Below, piece by piece: positions 1 to 10,459 of a DNA stretch of 64,000 nt (position 1 is its first letter; every line of letters begins with the position of its first letter). A model generated the notes under the pieces. That model made no database searches. It was not told where the DNA came from and saw nothing but the letters and a program-made list of their open reading frames with translations. Source of the stretch: Antedon mediterranea (lineage: Eukaryota > Echinodermata > Crinoidea > Comatulida > Antedonidae); NCBI RefSeq assembly GCF_964355755.1, contig NC_092672.1, positions 15,188,501-15,252,500 of the forward strand, given 5' to 3'. A program made the position numbers and the translations under genes.

Positions 1-239
1 GCAACGCGAAAATCAAACGAGTGAATTTGAAAAGAAATAGGTTTTTTAAAATAATCGCATAAAAAAACGTGCACATTACATCAAATTATATTTTAAAATT
101 ACAAATCACAAATTATAACTCTTGCCTATTGTACAAAAATGAAGTTTTTTGGAAAATTAGTTTTTGAGAAAATGCAATTTCAGTTTACTTGTTACTTTAA
201 GACTGCTCGTCGGCTTTTGAAAAATTCTGTCCTATCTAG

Positions 240-424
240 CAGGTTTGAAAAGTATACTAAAAAGTAGTCCAGAATTGGGACCATGGAATTTAATGGAATG
301 GTCCTTCACATATCTATCTGTTTATTCATTTTGGTAAAGATCTTGTAATTACTTTTTGAGTAATCCTGCTAACAAACAAACAAACACACGCTACCGATTA
401 CATATACCTCCTTGGCGGAGGTAA
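240..424 (+). repeat. Dispersed repeat 3' end with 'cctccttggcggagg' terminus
   Basis: The stretch ends in an AAC-rich run (aacaaacaaacaaacac) followed by the word cctccttggcggagg at 407-421 and gtaa. I recognise this type of tail from short dispersed repeats that are common in marine animal genomes; that recognition is from memory, not a search. The 5' limit is uncertain, and no coding frame is visible in 1-780. Confidence 0.45.
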
Positions 425-783
425 ATAATTCAGAATATAACTCAGGATAGTATTCAGGATAATGCAACTAAGGAACAGACGATAAAGTAATGCTGTAAGT
501 GAGGTGTGAGTGTAGATCTGCTTCTGAGGAAGTGTCGGTAAGGTGTGTGTGTGGAGGCTCCTCAAACTTGGGGGTATATTGGCTCCTGTTCATTAGCATA
601 TAACATCATCTGTGAGGCTAATGATTGGTCCTAAGTTGATCCAGGGACCCTTGGATAGAAGTGAGAGAAAGAGAGAGAGGTCAAATCAACTGTGTTTACT
701 TTTGGGATTTAATTATGGACTAAATGGACTAAATGTAGGCCTACATTAAAACATCTGGATGATCTGGACTTCTGGGGCAAGTT

Positions 784-973
784 TGTGAACTCAATTGAAT
801 CCTAATACAAGGGTTGATTTCTCAATTATAAATGTATATCATTACATTACACTTCATACGCGAGAAAAAAGTTTTGTCCATAAATAAACTGCAAAGAAAG
901 CAATGGTCATACATCAAGGTTACTCATACTGATTAAACTATAGAAGGCTCACTACTATAGTTAGGTATGAACA
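784..973 (-). repeat. 3' LTR of the Ty3/gypsy element
   Basis: On the plus strand it starts TGTGAACTC and ends ggtatgaaca. It matches the other LTR in several blocks: cataaataaact, atggtcatac, and a final stretch of about 50 bases with gattaaactata, ggctcactactata and ttaggtatga. It is 190 bp long against 196 bp for its partner. Its divergence from the partner indicates an old insertion. Confidence 0.7.
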
Positions 974-1001
974 GTCTTAACTGATGGTCTTAACTCCCTG
1001 A

Positions 1002-1481
1002 TTAATTAACTTTATCAGATAGACAGTCTTACTAAAGCCACGCCTGTTTAGACCATTGCTATAAAACAGTCTTAGCTATAAGACCGTGTAAAGTAACAAA
1101 TTGAGAGCGTACTTTGCGCGTGGAATACCAAATAAATGTTCGTCACGCTTGTTCATTTCACAATCATAACAGATATACATTTACACACAAGAAAATCTAT
1201 TCTAGGCCTACATAATAATATAAGAATAAAATTATGTTATTATTTGATTTAACACTTAAAACTTGTTAAATTGGTTGTGTTTCACGATAAATAATACGTA
1301 GAAGCAACAAAAAGAGAGGTTTTAAGACAGTTTTAAGATGCCTTCGAGTAGGCTTTAATATTAAAGACCGCTTACAGGTTAGACCGCGGTATAGCAATGG
1401 TCTATAATAAAGACTACTTGCTACGTCACGAATTATAGCTGCCTAAGCGCTAAGACCGTTTATAGACCGCTTACAGTAATC
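1002..1481. mobile_element. Possible foldback MITE inserted next to the gypsy 3' LTR
   Basis: The ten-base word aactccctga occurs immediately on both sides (992-1001 and 1482-1491), which looks like a target duplication. Inside is an inverted repeat: agaccattgctata at 1050-1063 and its complement at 1390-1403, with further inverted matches built on the word agacc. The outermost bases do not pair well, so the element type is not determined. Confidence 0.4.
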
Positions 1482-1637
1482 AACTCCCTGAGATGCTGTT
1501 CTACATCTCCCTTTGTTAGTTAATGAGTTGTATATCTATGATTCAGTATTACTGCATACTATATATAGAGTTCTTTTGTAAACAGTCAAAAGTTCAATTA
1601 TATTGGTTCAACAGCTTAACTTTACAATGATCAAAGT

Positions 1638-2270
1638 TCACAAATTATAACGAGGATTTGGACGTATAACTCTTCCATATCGAGTGGTCGACAGTGGTTG
1701 GTGTACTTTGGTGTGCGATGGTTGTGTGTCGCTGTTGACTTTCGTGAATACTGGGTTAGGTTCGGACAACGGGATGATGTGTCTGTGATTTCTGCGTAAC
1801 TCTGTACCATTAGTATTTATAATGTATGATCGTGGATTGGTTGAGGATTTTAAAATTGTTCTGAGTTGGTCGAAACCTTTTGGTGTTTGTAGTCTTACAA
1901 CTTGACCGGGTCGGAATTTGTATGTTGATTTGTTTTGTTGTTGTTTCTTCCTTGAGTTTTTGTATGCCTGATGTCATGATTGGTTTTAACAATTGTTTAT
2001 TTGTAGGGATAGTTCTTTAAAGTCACGTGCTCTACGTTTCGTTGCTTCTGCTCCGATATGGCCATCATGAAGTCTTTTGGCATAATTGGCTTGTAATGAT
2101 TTGAGTATGATAGCTTTCATCCCTTTCATTATAATGTTATCGATCGTTAATTTTTCTTAAACGGGTTGGCGAAGCTCTGCTGATACATTTTTTTGTTTTG
2201 TTGAAATGACTGAGCTGCTGGAGTGTCTGGTCATTTGCGGTAGAGATAGAGAGTTCCTTCAGCGTTGATG
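1638..2270 (-). pseudogene. Ty3/gypsy integrase region, C-terminal part readable
   Basis: From about 1920 down to a stop at 1638-1640, one minus frame stays open for about 94 codons. It begins KFRPGQVVRL and ends RYGRVIRPNPRYNL. Such an ending (R.GR...P.R.NL) is usual for the Pol C-terminus of Ty3/gypsy elements. The central catalytic part, expected around 1990-2270, is too damaged for me to place the D,D-35-E residues. It follows the RNase H region, as expected for the Ty3/gypsy order RT-RH-IN. Confidence 0.65.
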
Positions 2271-2273
2271 GTG

Positions 2274-2705
2274 TTATGGGTAGTATGGCCATAACTTTAA
2301 ACTTCGCTTTTTCGTCGTCACTTTGGTATTGCTACTTGCTGCACGAGACAATGTGTCAGCGACAAACATGTCTACACCTTTCTTGTATACAAGTGATATC
2401 TCATATCTCTGGAGTTGCATTATCATACGCTGTAGACGTGCTGGGATCATGAACATCGGTTTGTTCATGATTGCGATCAGTGGTTTGTGATCAGTTTCCA
2501 CTGTTGTTGGTTTACCATATATGTAATCAAAGAATTTGTTACAAGCAAAGACAACTGCGGGGAGTTCTTTCTCTATTTGTGCATAGTTCTGTTCACATGG
2601 GGTCATAGTACGAGATGCATATGCTATGAGTTCACCATTCTGTAAGCATGCAGCGCCTAGACCAAATTGTAACACATGTGAGTGTAATAGCTTTGCATAC
2701 ATCAT
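2274..2705 (-). pseudogene. Ty3/gypsy RNase H domain
   Basis: A 143-codon open stretch matches the RNase H of Ty3/gypsy Pol. Landmarks are FGLGAACLQNGEL, YASRTMTPCEQNYAQIEKELPA (seen in pieces), TDHKPL and the closing VADTLSRAA, the tether between RNase H and integrase. The first few codons and the last about 20 residues are not from the element's original frame. It sits between the RT connection domain on its right and the integrase on its left. The best-preserved part of the element. Confidence 0.8.
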
Positions 2706-2794
2706 AATATTTCAGCAGGGGTAAGTTACATATCATGCTTTGGAGTTGTTCATACGCTTTCTAGTGTTTATTATACCAACACCACTGGACATTG

Positions 2795-3440
2795 TTATAT
2801 GCTCAAGTTTGGTATGAATTTCGCTAGGTAGTTTAACATACCGAGGTATCGCTGAAGTGATTGAGTGGAGTCTGGAATGTTCATTTTCTTGATGGCACTG
2901 ATTTTGTGGGGTCTGGTTTCAAACCTTCCAAAATAAACGTGTGTCCAACATAGTAAACATTCTGAACACCAAATTACATTTGTTAGGGTTACGGTAAGCT
3001 TTAAATTGAGTTTCGTGCGCAATCAAAGACACTCTTGAGATTTGCGTCGTGTTCCTGCTTGGTTCTTCCTCCAATCAAAATGTCGTCAACTATGATAGAA
3101 CATGGTTGATCAGCGAATAGTTGGTTCATAGCACTTTGGTAGACGTCCGATGATGAATTTGGCATTCTTATTAATACTCTATTAATAACGACCATGAGGT
3201 GTGCTAAACGTTGTGAGAATAGATGACTCGTAGTCTAGTGGTATCTGCCAGAACGATGATTTGGCATCTAATATGGAGATGGTAGCACCTTTCATGTTGG
3301 CTGCTACTTCTTCGTCGGACGGTGTTTTGGTCGTTTGAGCGCTTTATTTAAATCATGTGGATCTATAGAAATATGTGACTGGCAGCTTGCCTAGCGCACT
3401 ATCAAATAAATCTGGGTATTCATCGAATGGGTTCATGTCT
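2795..3440 (-). pseudogene. Ty3/gypsy reverse transcriptase, in three frames
   Basis: Read on the minus strand, the N-terminal part (about 3440-3190) contains DPHDLNKAL and ILDAKSSFWQIPLD. A frameshift near 3190 leads to a second piece (3195-3001) with IIVDDILIGG, the catalytic xxDD motif. A third piece (3022-2795) has QRYLGMLNYLAKFIPNLS, the connection segment. At least two frameshifts separate the pieces, so no functional enzyme can be made. Motifs and order identify Ty3/gypsy, probably close to the Mag/SURL type known from invertebrates, though the lineage is only a guess. Confidence 0.8.
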
Positions 3441-3685
3441 GTATGACTGATCTGGACCTAACGATATCAAACCCATGCGTAAACAATCGCGTAGGCCTAG
3501 CAGTGTCTGCACTGGCTTGTTGATGACACTTATTTTCGAGCTTATCTTGTTCGTATTTGGAGCGTCAACATTGTCGATAACAAAGTTTCCAATTACAGTT
3601 TCTACTTGTTCATCATCATCATCATGATAATAATTGTCGTCATAATAATCGTATTGCTCAGTTTGTGTGTGTATCAGTTGGGACT

Positions 3686-3791
3686 AAGACCGACAGAACT
3701 GGGCGCAATTATTATGTTGGTGACAGGCTCTACATTCTTTACCGTAGGCTGGGCAACTTCTCGTTGGGTGTTTTGTATCACAATTTCAACA
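3686..3791 (-). pseudogene. Gag/nucleocapsid zinc knuckles of the gypsy element
   Basis: One minus frame shows two adjacent cysteine-histidine knuckles: C-(stop)-N-C-DTKH-PTRS-C, then CRACHQHNNCAQFC, closed by a stop. A TGA interrupts the first knuckle where an ordinary residue is expected. Double CCHC knuckles at the Gag-Pol junction are typical for Ty3/gypsy of the Mag group. The hAT-like insertion at 3883 separates these knuckles from the rest of gag. Confidence 0.65.
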
Positions 3792-3882
3792 ATTTGTACA
3801 TGGGTCTAGATGGGCTTTTGTATTGACCTTGTCTATTGGTGCTTCGACCGGGCCTGGGTTTCCTCATGGTAAAGTTATGTTG

Positions 3883-4920
3883 CAGGGGCGGACGCAGGGG
3901 TGTTGCCCCAGTTGCCCGAGCAACACCCTTAATTTCATACTAAATGTTTTTTTCTGGCACTAAATTAAAATTTAGATCCCATTTCATCATTACAATAACG
4001 TTAATAACGTTATAGAAGTCCAGGGTTGGAAAAGACTATAGGCCTATGTAAATTGACAGACTGCAGCGTAAAATTAACCAATTAGCCATCAAAGATACCG
4101 TGTATTTATTTACCGGCGGTCAGCGTTTGTGTGTTTGTTGACTCTTTGGATTGCTTGTGTGCATGAAGGTACGAAAGGCCGCTATGTGGTAAACCCCGTC
4201 ATATGGGTCGTTGATTTCTCCATAATCATTGCATTTTGCCGGGGATTCCCAATCATTTAAATATTTCCGTAGTACCATATTTATCTTCATTTCCATACGG
4301 CTGTAATATTTTGGCGAATTTCCGTAATAATTACCGACGTTCTGAACTTTGAAATAACAGCGTTTAATTGCTTCTTTCTGCAAATTTTGATCTTATTTTC
4401 TTTCTGGAGTGTGGTTGTACAGTTTATAGTGGATAAATGAAAATAAATTTTGGAAATTGTGGGTTTACTGATTTATTTAGCATTTATTTAAAAATAATAC
4501 AGTTTAACGTTTTGCTTAATATCTAGCAGCATCTTTACATTTTTTTCTAAATTGTTTTAATTATTAATTGATAATAAATAATTTGTATTAATTGATTTTA
4601 ATTGCTAGAATTTATTACATGACCGGAAGTACCTTCGTCGGGCACCTCCTCTGACATTCGCATTGAACGCAAAAAATGTTATCCTATTGTTTGTCGATTG
4701 TGTTTTACCGGCGGAAAAAAACAGGAGGCGTGATACGATCTGTTTGCTACTGTAGCCCGATATAGAGTGTCATTTCTATTTAGCGTGAATTTTACGTGCG
4801 AGAGTACCATTTCCGGCCATCTAGGCCCACTTTGGGTGCCTGTGGCGCAAATACTTAGTATCTACGGCCCTGTGAGGACTCTTGGGAAACCCCCTTAAAA
4901 TAGTCCTGCGACCACCCCTG
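3883..4920. mobile_element. hAT-like element with 5-bp target duplication, copy 1
   Basis: The ends are inverted repeats: CAGGGGCGGACGCAGG at the left and, read inward from the right, CAGGGGTGGTCGCAGG. The five bases tgttg flank both sides (3878-3882 and 4921-4925). A related element sits in the opposite orientation at 10656-11301, and both share long internal stretches. It interrupts gag of the gypsy element, so it is younger than that element. An 87-codon minus open frame (4120-4383) lies inside; I do not recognise it and it may be a remnant of the transposase gene or chance. CAGGG ends fit the hAT superfamily, and 5-bp duplications fit the subgroup called hAT5. Confidence 0.8.
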
Positions 4921-4925
4921 TGTTG

Positions 4926-5482
4926 TTTATTATTATAGCTCATTTGGAATGAATCTACCTGGGACTGAACACTTGCTTTTATGATGCTATACTGTTCATC
5001 CGCAATTTCTGACTGAGCTACTTCTATGACTTTTTTGTAGATCAGTTTCTCACCTTGAGCTAGTAAGGCTTTTTGGATTTTATCATTGTTTATACCACAA
5101 ACGAGATGGTCCCTAAGCATTACTTCTAATGACTGTTCATACTTACAGTCCTTGGCGATGTCTCTGAGAGCTGCAATTGACTCTTGTTTTGACGTGACCG
5201 ACTATTAAATTTATATCTTGCAACGATCATGTTTCTGTGTGGCTTGAAATGTTCGGCTAGCAGGTTCGTCAAACATTGCTTCCTTTGCTTTTCTGGGAGC
5301 TTAAGTCCCCCCAAAAGCTTGAATGTGTTGGTGCCGATTACAGAATTCAGTATCGCTCGTTTCGTCGTGGCATTTGTTATGTTGTTGGCGATGAAATACT
5401 CATTCATTCTGGCTATATCTATGTACGATTGCCAAGTTTCCTGTTTATCGTGAAACTTTGTGACTTCCGAATGTATAGTCAT
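4926..5482 (-). pseudogene. Ty3/gypsy gag, frameshifted
   Basis: The upstream piece (5482-5126) carries WQSYIDIARMNEYFIANNI, KRAILNSVIG and LLAEHFKPHRNMIVARYKF, a typical Gag pattern of Mag-like Ty3/gypsy elements. Near 5150 the frame shifts to a second piece with MLRDHLVCGINNDKIQKALL and the AQSEIA segment. The insertion at 4920 then ends the gag frame. The ATG at 5480-5482 lies 36 bases inside the primer-binding site, a plausible start for gag. Confidence 0.75.
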
Positions 5483-5516
5483 GGCTGGAATTTGTTTCTA
5501 TATCCCATTGACACCA

Positions 5517-5712
5517 TGTAAGCTCTTGCTCATAAATAAACTAGTTGGGCTACATTATAAACTGATTAGATGATTGTAGTTTTATTCTTCACTTGTGTAC
5601 ACATTGAATCCACATGCAGAGAGCATGGTCATACAGGGGTATTTGGTATACATCAGTAATACTCATATTGATTAAACTATAGAGGGCTCACTACTATAAT
5701 TAGGTATGATCA
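5517..5712 (-). repeat. 5' LTR of the Ty3/gypsy element
   Basis: On the plus strand it starts TGTAAGCTC directly after the complement of the putative primer-binding site (5504-5516) and ends ggtatgatca. It pairs with 784-973. Immediately to the right begins a LINE fragment in plus orientation. Confidence 0.7.
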
Positions 5713-7333
5713 GATATGAGATGCTATCAAAGATTTTATATAGCCGAAGGCTAGATCGCAATGAACAGGTCACCCAACATAAGCATCTTGGCATCATTCT
5801 TGACCATCATCTTACTTTTATTCCACACGTTGATATATTAAGTTCCTCTATCTCCATCCTCGCCCGAAACAATGTTTCAGTTATAAAGCGCCTATGTATT
5901 TTAATATGATTCCGAAAATCATTCGACAATCTGAAAATATTATTTCCTTTAAACGTGAACTTAAAGAATTTATTTCCAGTTAATATTGTTCGTACTACAG
6001 TATGTATATATATTTTTTATCTGTCAACGATTTTAACTTCTATATGAATTTTATATAATCATTGTAAATTTATAGGCCTTTAATATATATTATTATGTCA
6101 TTTGAATATTTAATATTTTATGTGTTGATATACTGTATGTATGTTTTATCGAGGGGGTGTCACGAAAGCTCAGACCACGAAAGCTCAGACCCCCTAAGAC
6201 CTAAGATCACGAAAGCTAAGACCCAACACCTAAGATTACAAATACTAAGATATACTACAGCTTAAAAACAATACTTGTTTATCCATACATAATTTTAAAC
6301 ACAGTAGGTTTCATTTATTACCATAAATATAATTTAATACTACCGCAAAACATAGATAAACTCACATTATTTTCGCCCGTTGAGTAAATGTATATTTTTT
6401 CTTTACAACAAACAAACTTGACGGGTTGTTTGTTGGTATATATTTACTCCATTGTGTTGCTTCAGAGGATGTTTTTCTTACGCACCTGCCTTTCTTGTAT
6501 TTTGACTCCAAATTTGTTGACTAACTTTATCCTGAACACCACACTTTAAAATTAGGACTTATAAGTACTTTCAGAAGGAGAAACACATAATAACAAATAA
6601 ATAAATCCTTTAAATTGATGATTTTACAGATGTGTTTCTTTGTATACTGTAATGACAATGTAACTCCTCGAGCTCCCCATGCTCAATGTTTTTGTTTCTA
6701 TGGAGCGCCAAAAGAGCAACAATAATAGTACAAGTATAAAAACAGAAAGAAAACGAAACAAAAAAACTTATCATGATTTTTAAATTAAAATTTATTTGCC
6801 AGTATTTATTTCTTCGTACTTGCATGATTATACTATTATCATTACAATTTTAATTTTACATTGTTCCATCCACACTGTAGATGGACTCCACAGAGTTTTC
6901 AGCCCTCTATATAATTTTTGCTCTTTTGACGTTCCATAGAAACAAAAACATTGAACATGGCCCATGGGGTAGGCCTACTGTACTGTAGGCTAGTCATTTT
7001 GTGTGCGAGAAAAACGTCTGTAAAATCATCAATTTAAAAATGTATTTGTTACTTTTTATGTGATTCTTTTTCATGAAAGTGCCAATTCTAAGGTGTGGTA
7101 TTCAGAATAAATGTTGGGAGTTAAAATACAAGGCAGGTGCGAAAGATAAATATTTGTAATCTTAGGTGTTGGGTCTTAGCTTTCGTGATCTTAGGTCTTA
7201 GGGGGTCTGAGCTTTCGTGGTCTGAGCTTTCGTGACACCCTTTATCGAGGGCCCTAAATGATCAGTTCTATTTGGAACTGGATAGACTACCCTTAGTAAA
7301 GATGGTAATAAATAAATAAATAAATAAATAAAC
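5706..7333 (+). mobile_element. CR1/L2-like LINE 3' end with (aaat)n tail, split by a foldback
   Basis: The end of a LINE ORF2 is readable: HKHLGIILDHHLTFIPHVD near 5780-5830, then after a frameshift IPKIIRQSENIISFKRELKEF at about 5908-5980. An AT-rich 3' UTR follows, interrupted by the foldback at 6155-7240. It resumes with ggccctaaatgatcag and gactaccc and ends in aataaataaataaa repeats at 7303-7333, a usual LINE 3' tail. The part between the catalytic motif and 5706 is missing, so this is a 5'-truncated copy. Confidence 0.75.
6155..7240. mobile_element. Foldback DNA element with 10-bp target duplication
   Basis: The ends are inverted repeats of about 90 bp starting GGGTGTCACGAAAGCTCAGA. 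The arm contains three copies of the word acgaaagct. The ten bases tttatcgagg flank it on both sides (6145-6154 and 7241-7250). Inverted matches continue inward: tttctatggagcg at about 6700 against cgttccatagaaa at about 6935, and gatgattttaca at about 6618 against tgtaaaatcatc at about 7018. The element is thus close to one large hairpin with a centre near 6850. Duplications of 9-10 bp are usual for Mutator-like elements, but no transposase is visible, so the superfamily is an inference. Confidence 0.8.
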
Positions 7334-7342
7334 AATGTTATA

Positions 7343-7737
7343 GCAGTTCAAAAAGTGGTTCTCTATGGAGAGGGAACCAACAGGATGGCGGCTGCAATCG
7401 ACCAATCAGATATGCCTTACGCAGTACGCACTACTACGCCTGTGTTGAGCCTATCTGCGTGAGAACGATAAGCAATGCAGCGCGTTAAGCGTATAAACGT
7501 GAACGCATTCTGTATGATCCTCGTATAAAAATGCTAGATTACCAAGAAATTATTCATTCTATTGCGAACAATAATTATATTTAATTTTTTAAAAACTTCA
7601 CTGTGCTTTGACAAGGATTTATGTAGTCTTAATGTATTATATTAGATTATTATTTTTTATACTAAATAGTGTTTTTTAACACATTTACAACCGCCATCTT
7701 GTTGGTTATCCTCCTGTTGGAATCACTTTTCAGTCTG
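7343..7737. mobile_element. MITE with TA target site (Tc1/mariner-like guess)
   Basis: The left end gcagttcaaaaagtggttc and the complement of the right end cagactgaaaagtgattcc match. The arms continue with ccaacaggatggcggctg and ccaacaagatggcggttg. TA lies on both sides (7341-7342 and 7738-7739). No coding frame is visible in its 395 bp. Confidence 0.55.
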
Positions 7738-7739
7738 TA

Positions 7740-9018
7740 GTACGCCCGCTAGTGTTCTTATTACATCTCGCTGGATGGTATATAGTTCTACAGATATTAC
7801 ACTCCACTCTGTAGAGGGGTGTAAATATACCACGATAACGTTTGCACACACGGACCAGGGCGGTAATTAGCTGAAACGGAAAATGGTGTATTTTTGGAGA
7901 GTGATGACGGCAGCATCACACGAGGAGCGAGCTAGACAATGCTGTTAGTAGGAGGAGTGCGTGTGTTTTGAAAATAACTCAGTTGTGAGTATTTTCCGAA
8001 GATTTTAAATCGCGTTAATTCTTTTTAAACTCTTGAATTGATATAGTAATTAAACTCTTAGCTCTTTCACTATGTAGGCCTATTTACACAACTATAATGC
8101 TAACCATTAGCTCTAGCCTACTCTTCTTAATTAAAAGAGTCAGATGCGTCGCAATCCATGTCTAGCGGCGGTTGCAGGTTGGTTGCATCCTTTTTTTTTA
8201 GAATTAAGGGGGGTGGCTAGCACCTTATTCACCACTCCCCCCCACCCCCTAGAACCGCCACTGATAATATACATTTTTAAGGCTTCAGGTCTAAATGTCG
8301 TAACAAGTGTGTGTGTATAATGAATAACGATTATAACTAGTTGTCTCGAAATCTATTTATTCAATAATAATATATAGAGGGCTCACTTTTAAATTACAAA
8401 AGTTGATAAATGATCTATCATCACTATCATTTACTATATAAAAATGAAATGTGAATATGAAACATTTAAGTCCATCATTCCATCATTAAGTCTAACATTG
8501 AATAACATTTTTAACAAACTGAAAATGATTTTCTATAACTATTGTTGAATGGTTCTCTTTTATTCTTTGGTCTTTCAACTCCTTATAACATTGCTGTTCC
8601 GAGCACATCCATTTTTTTACTGAAGCTCATTGTCACTTTCTGAATCACTTACATTATGTAAAACGTTGATATAAGTGTTAAAATGTGCTCTCATTGTACA
8701 ATAAATGTTTCCAATAGCCTACTGGTCATTCACCTATAGATGATAAGTGAAAGTTCCTGTTCTAAGAAATAGATGATAATTATACCTTAACTGTCCCCAG
8801 ACCACAAAGCAATCCATCATTGCTTTGCTCACTCCTTAAGATTAGTTTTAATTTCATAACTTATAACATATCCACCTTTTTTTATTCAATAACTTCAAAG
8901 GCGCTTCAGATAACAAATACAACATTTTAAAACAGCAAAGAAACTAACAGAAACATCAATCAAATCTTCCACAATTAACAAGAAATCGTTGTACATAATA
9001 AACAATAAAGAAGGAAAA
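7740..9018. other. No gene seen; hAT-type terminus at 8205-8263
   Basis: AT-rich sequence without a supported coding frame. At 8205-8263 the sequence ends in ccccctagaaccgccactg, which read on the minus strand is CAGTGGCGGTTCTAGGGGG, a typical hAT end. I did not find its partner end, so it may be a fragment. Confidence 0.4.
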
Positions 9019-9019
9019 T

Positions 9020-9250
9020 CAGATCAAAAAATAAAAATAAAAAATTCTAATATATTGTCAATAATTGAGTTATTGTTTACAAGTAGAACATCTCTTTGTG
9101 TATTATAATTAGGGCAGTAACATAAGAAATGAAGCAGATTCACAACAACAGTCACAAGTACAAGTTGAAGTGTCCCATAGTCCATGTAAAAATAAATGCA
9201 AATTGAGACAACTGAAACCAAGTCGGATTCTAGTGTGAATTTGGTTAACC
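9020..9250 (-). pseudogene. LINE ORF2 C-terminal Cys/His segment
   Basis: Minus-strand translation gives HTRIRLGFSCLNLHLF, then a cysteine-rich run (TCTCDCCCESASFLMLLP), with stops. This matches the C-terminal part of CR1/L2-type ORF2 (RIRLG.S.LN..LF ... C.C ... H.LL.CP). It belongs with the other minus LINE pieces at 10175-10435 and 11735-12245 and could derive from the same insertion. Confidence 0.6.
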
Positions 9251-9268
9251 ACAGGTGTATCAGAATGG

Positions 9269-9400
9269 GTCTATGGTCACCGTACAGATAGGCTACTACA
9301 TCAGTAATTCTATGAATGGATGACTAGTTGGTGACAAGAACGCTAGTTGGTCATACCCAATACCGTTTTATTTTACGATTATTCGGAAAACCATCTAACG
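9269..9400. repeat. Dispersed repeat, partner of 10042-10165
   Basis: Shares ctatggtcaccgtacagata, ggctactacatcagta, atggatgactagttgg and ggtcatacccaataccg with 10042-10165 in the same orientation. This copy has about 20 extra bases after gatgactagttgg. The two copies lie about 770 bp apart; the intervening 9401-10041 holds no recognised gene. They could be the ends of one element or two copies of a repeat. Confidence 0.6.
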
Positions 9401-9407
9401 ACGTTAT

Positions 9408-9452
9408 ACAGGCCTAGGAGCCGACATTATACACAGGCCTAGGAGCCGACAT
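9408..9452. repeat. Two-copy tandem repeat, 25-bp period
   Basis: The unit starts acaggcctaggagccgacat and is present almost twice without change. Confidence 0.75.
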
Positions 9453-10041
9453 AGATCTCTAGTGGGATTTAACCATCATAAGTCATTCCTCACATTCAAA
9501 ATCTATCCTTTTTTATTTACAAACATTTCCTATTTCTACATTCTATACTACGTTTTCATATTCTACCATTATACCTATGTTTATATTTATATCTTCTACT
9601 ACTATGTATGATACACAGCATACACTATTACACAGTACACAACTGTGCATCACGCACATTGTACGCAAGCATTTCATTCTATTACGCACACGCACTAATA
9701 TCAAACATAACATGGAACCACGTCAGATCAAGTTCAATATTGAATATCGAAACGTGGCAGGCTATAGGCGCTTGACCTTTGACAAGATCGCCTAAAATTT
9801 TTAATTTAAAACTACGATACTTAGCATTGTATATTCATGAATAGCCGCTTCATAGTCTCTTTTCTTCCTTATATCTTATTAACTCAAAATTGTTTATACT
9901 AACAAACATTCTTATTAATATGCCTAGTGTGTAAACATTATTGACATCATTTCACATCCACATACAGTACAACTCTTCTTAAAAAAATTTTTTAAAATCT
10001 TCTATCAACTAAAAGTCGTAGTTAGTCATGTCTCGGGTCAC

Positions 10042-10165
10042 ATTCTATGGTCACCGTACAGATAGGCTACTACATCAGTATACTGTACTTCTAAGAATGG
10101 ATGACTAGTTGGTCATACCCAGTACCGTTTGATGTTACGATCATTCGGGAAATGACCTCACGAAG
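10042..10165. repeat. Dispersed repeat, partner of 9269-9400
   Basis: Direct-orientation partner of 9269-9400, ending just before the minus LINE piece at 10175. The shared landmarks are given under 9269-9400. Confidence 0.6.
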
Positions 10166-10174
10166 ATAGAGACA

Positions 10175-10435
10175 CTTTGTTAAACACAGATTGGATATGG
10201 GAATCCCACTTGAGTTTTGCATTAAATGTTACCAAGATGCCTATGATCCTTTTAATTTTGTAAATTTACATTATTAAAATTTAAACCAACACAGTTTACT
10301 AAATGTTCATGTGTAAAAAGTATGGCTTTTGTTTTGTTAGCATTAAATGTTACTTTCAATTTTTTTGCCCAATTACAAACATTAAGATCACCATTTAATT
10401 TTTGTTCTGAAATATTATGATCTGTAGAAATATAA
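10175..10435 (-). pseudogene. LINE reverse transcriptase, late segment
   Basis: Minus translation reads LNGDLNVCNWAKKLKVTFNA, then NKTKAILFTHEHL, then HRHLG after a frameshift and WDSHIQSVFNK. This is the part of a CR1-like RT that follows the YxDD motif. With 11735-12245 (earlier RT segment, same strand) it probably forms one LINE copy split by the insertions at 10656-11731; about 60 codons around the catalytic motif are missing. Confidence 0.7.
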
Positions 10436-10459
10436 TGACCCTAATGTCACTGACCCAAA

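Larger units (their letters stand above)
784..5712 (-). mobile_element. Ty3/gypsy LTR retrotransposon, decayed, minus strand
   Basis: A direct repeat pair (784-973 and 5517-5712) encloses, on the minus strand and in the right order, gag, zinc knuckles, reverse transcriptase, RNase H and integrase C-terminus. The copies begin TG and end CA when read on either strand. Just inside the 5' LTR on the minus strand lies TGGTGTCAATGGG, positioned as a primer-binding site. Frameshifts and stops break every reading frame, so the copy is inactive. It carries a hAT-like insertion (3883-4920) and probably a second insertion (1002-1481). Flanking bases (aagtt on the left, gatat on the right) do not match, so no target duplication is preserved. 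Confidence 0.85.

Noticed and set aside
1810-1992. 60-codon minus frame as a separate gene
   Set aside because: It is in a different frame from the recognisable integrase C-terminus on the same strand and is a by-product.
5229-5521. Plus-strand open frames opposite gag
   Set aside because: Their strand is opposite to a recognisable gag sequence, and they show no domain.
9269-10165. LTR pair of a second retrotransposon
   Set aside because: The direct repeats are about 125 bp and the space between them has no primer site, polypurine tract or coding remnant; two copies of a dispersed repeat are at least as likely.
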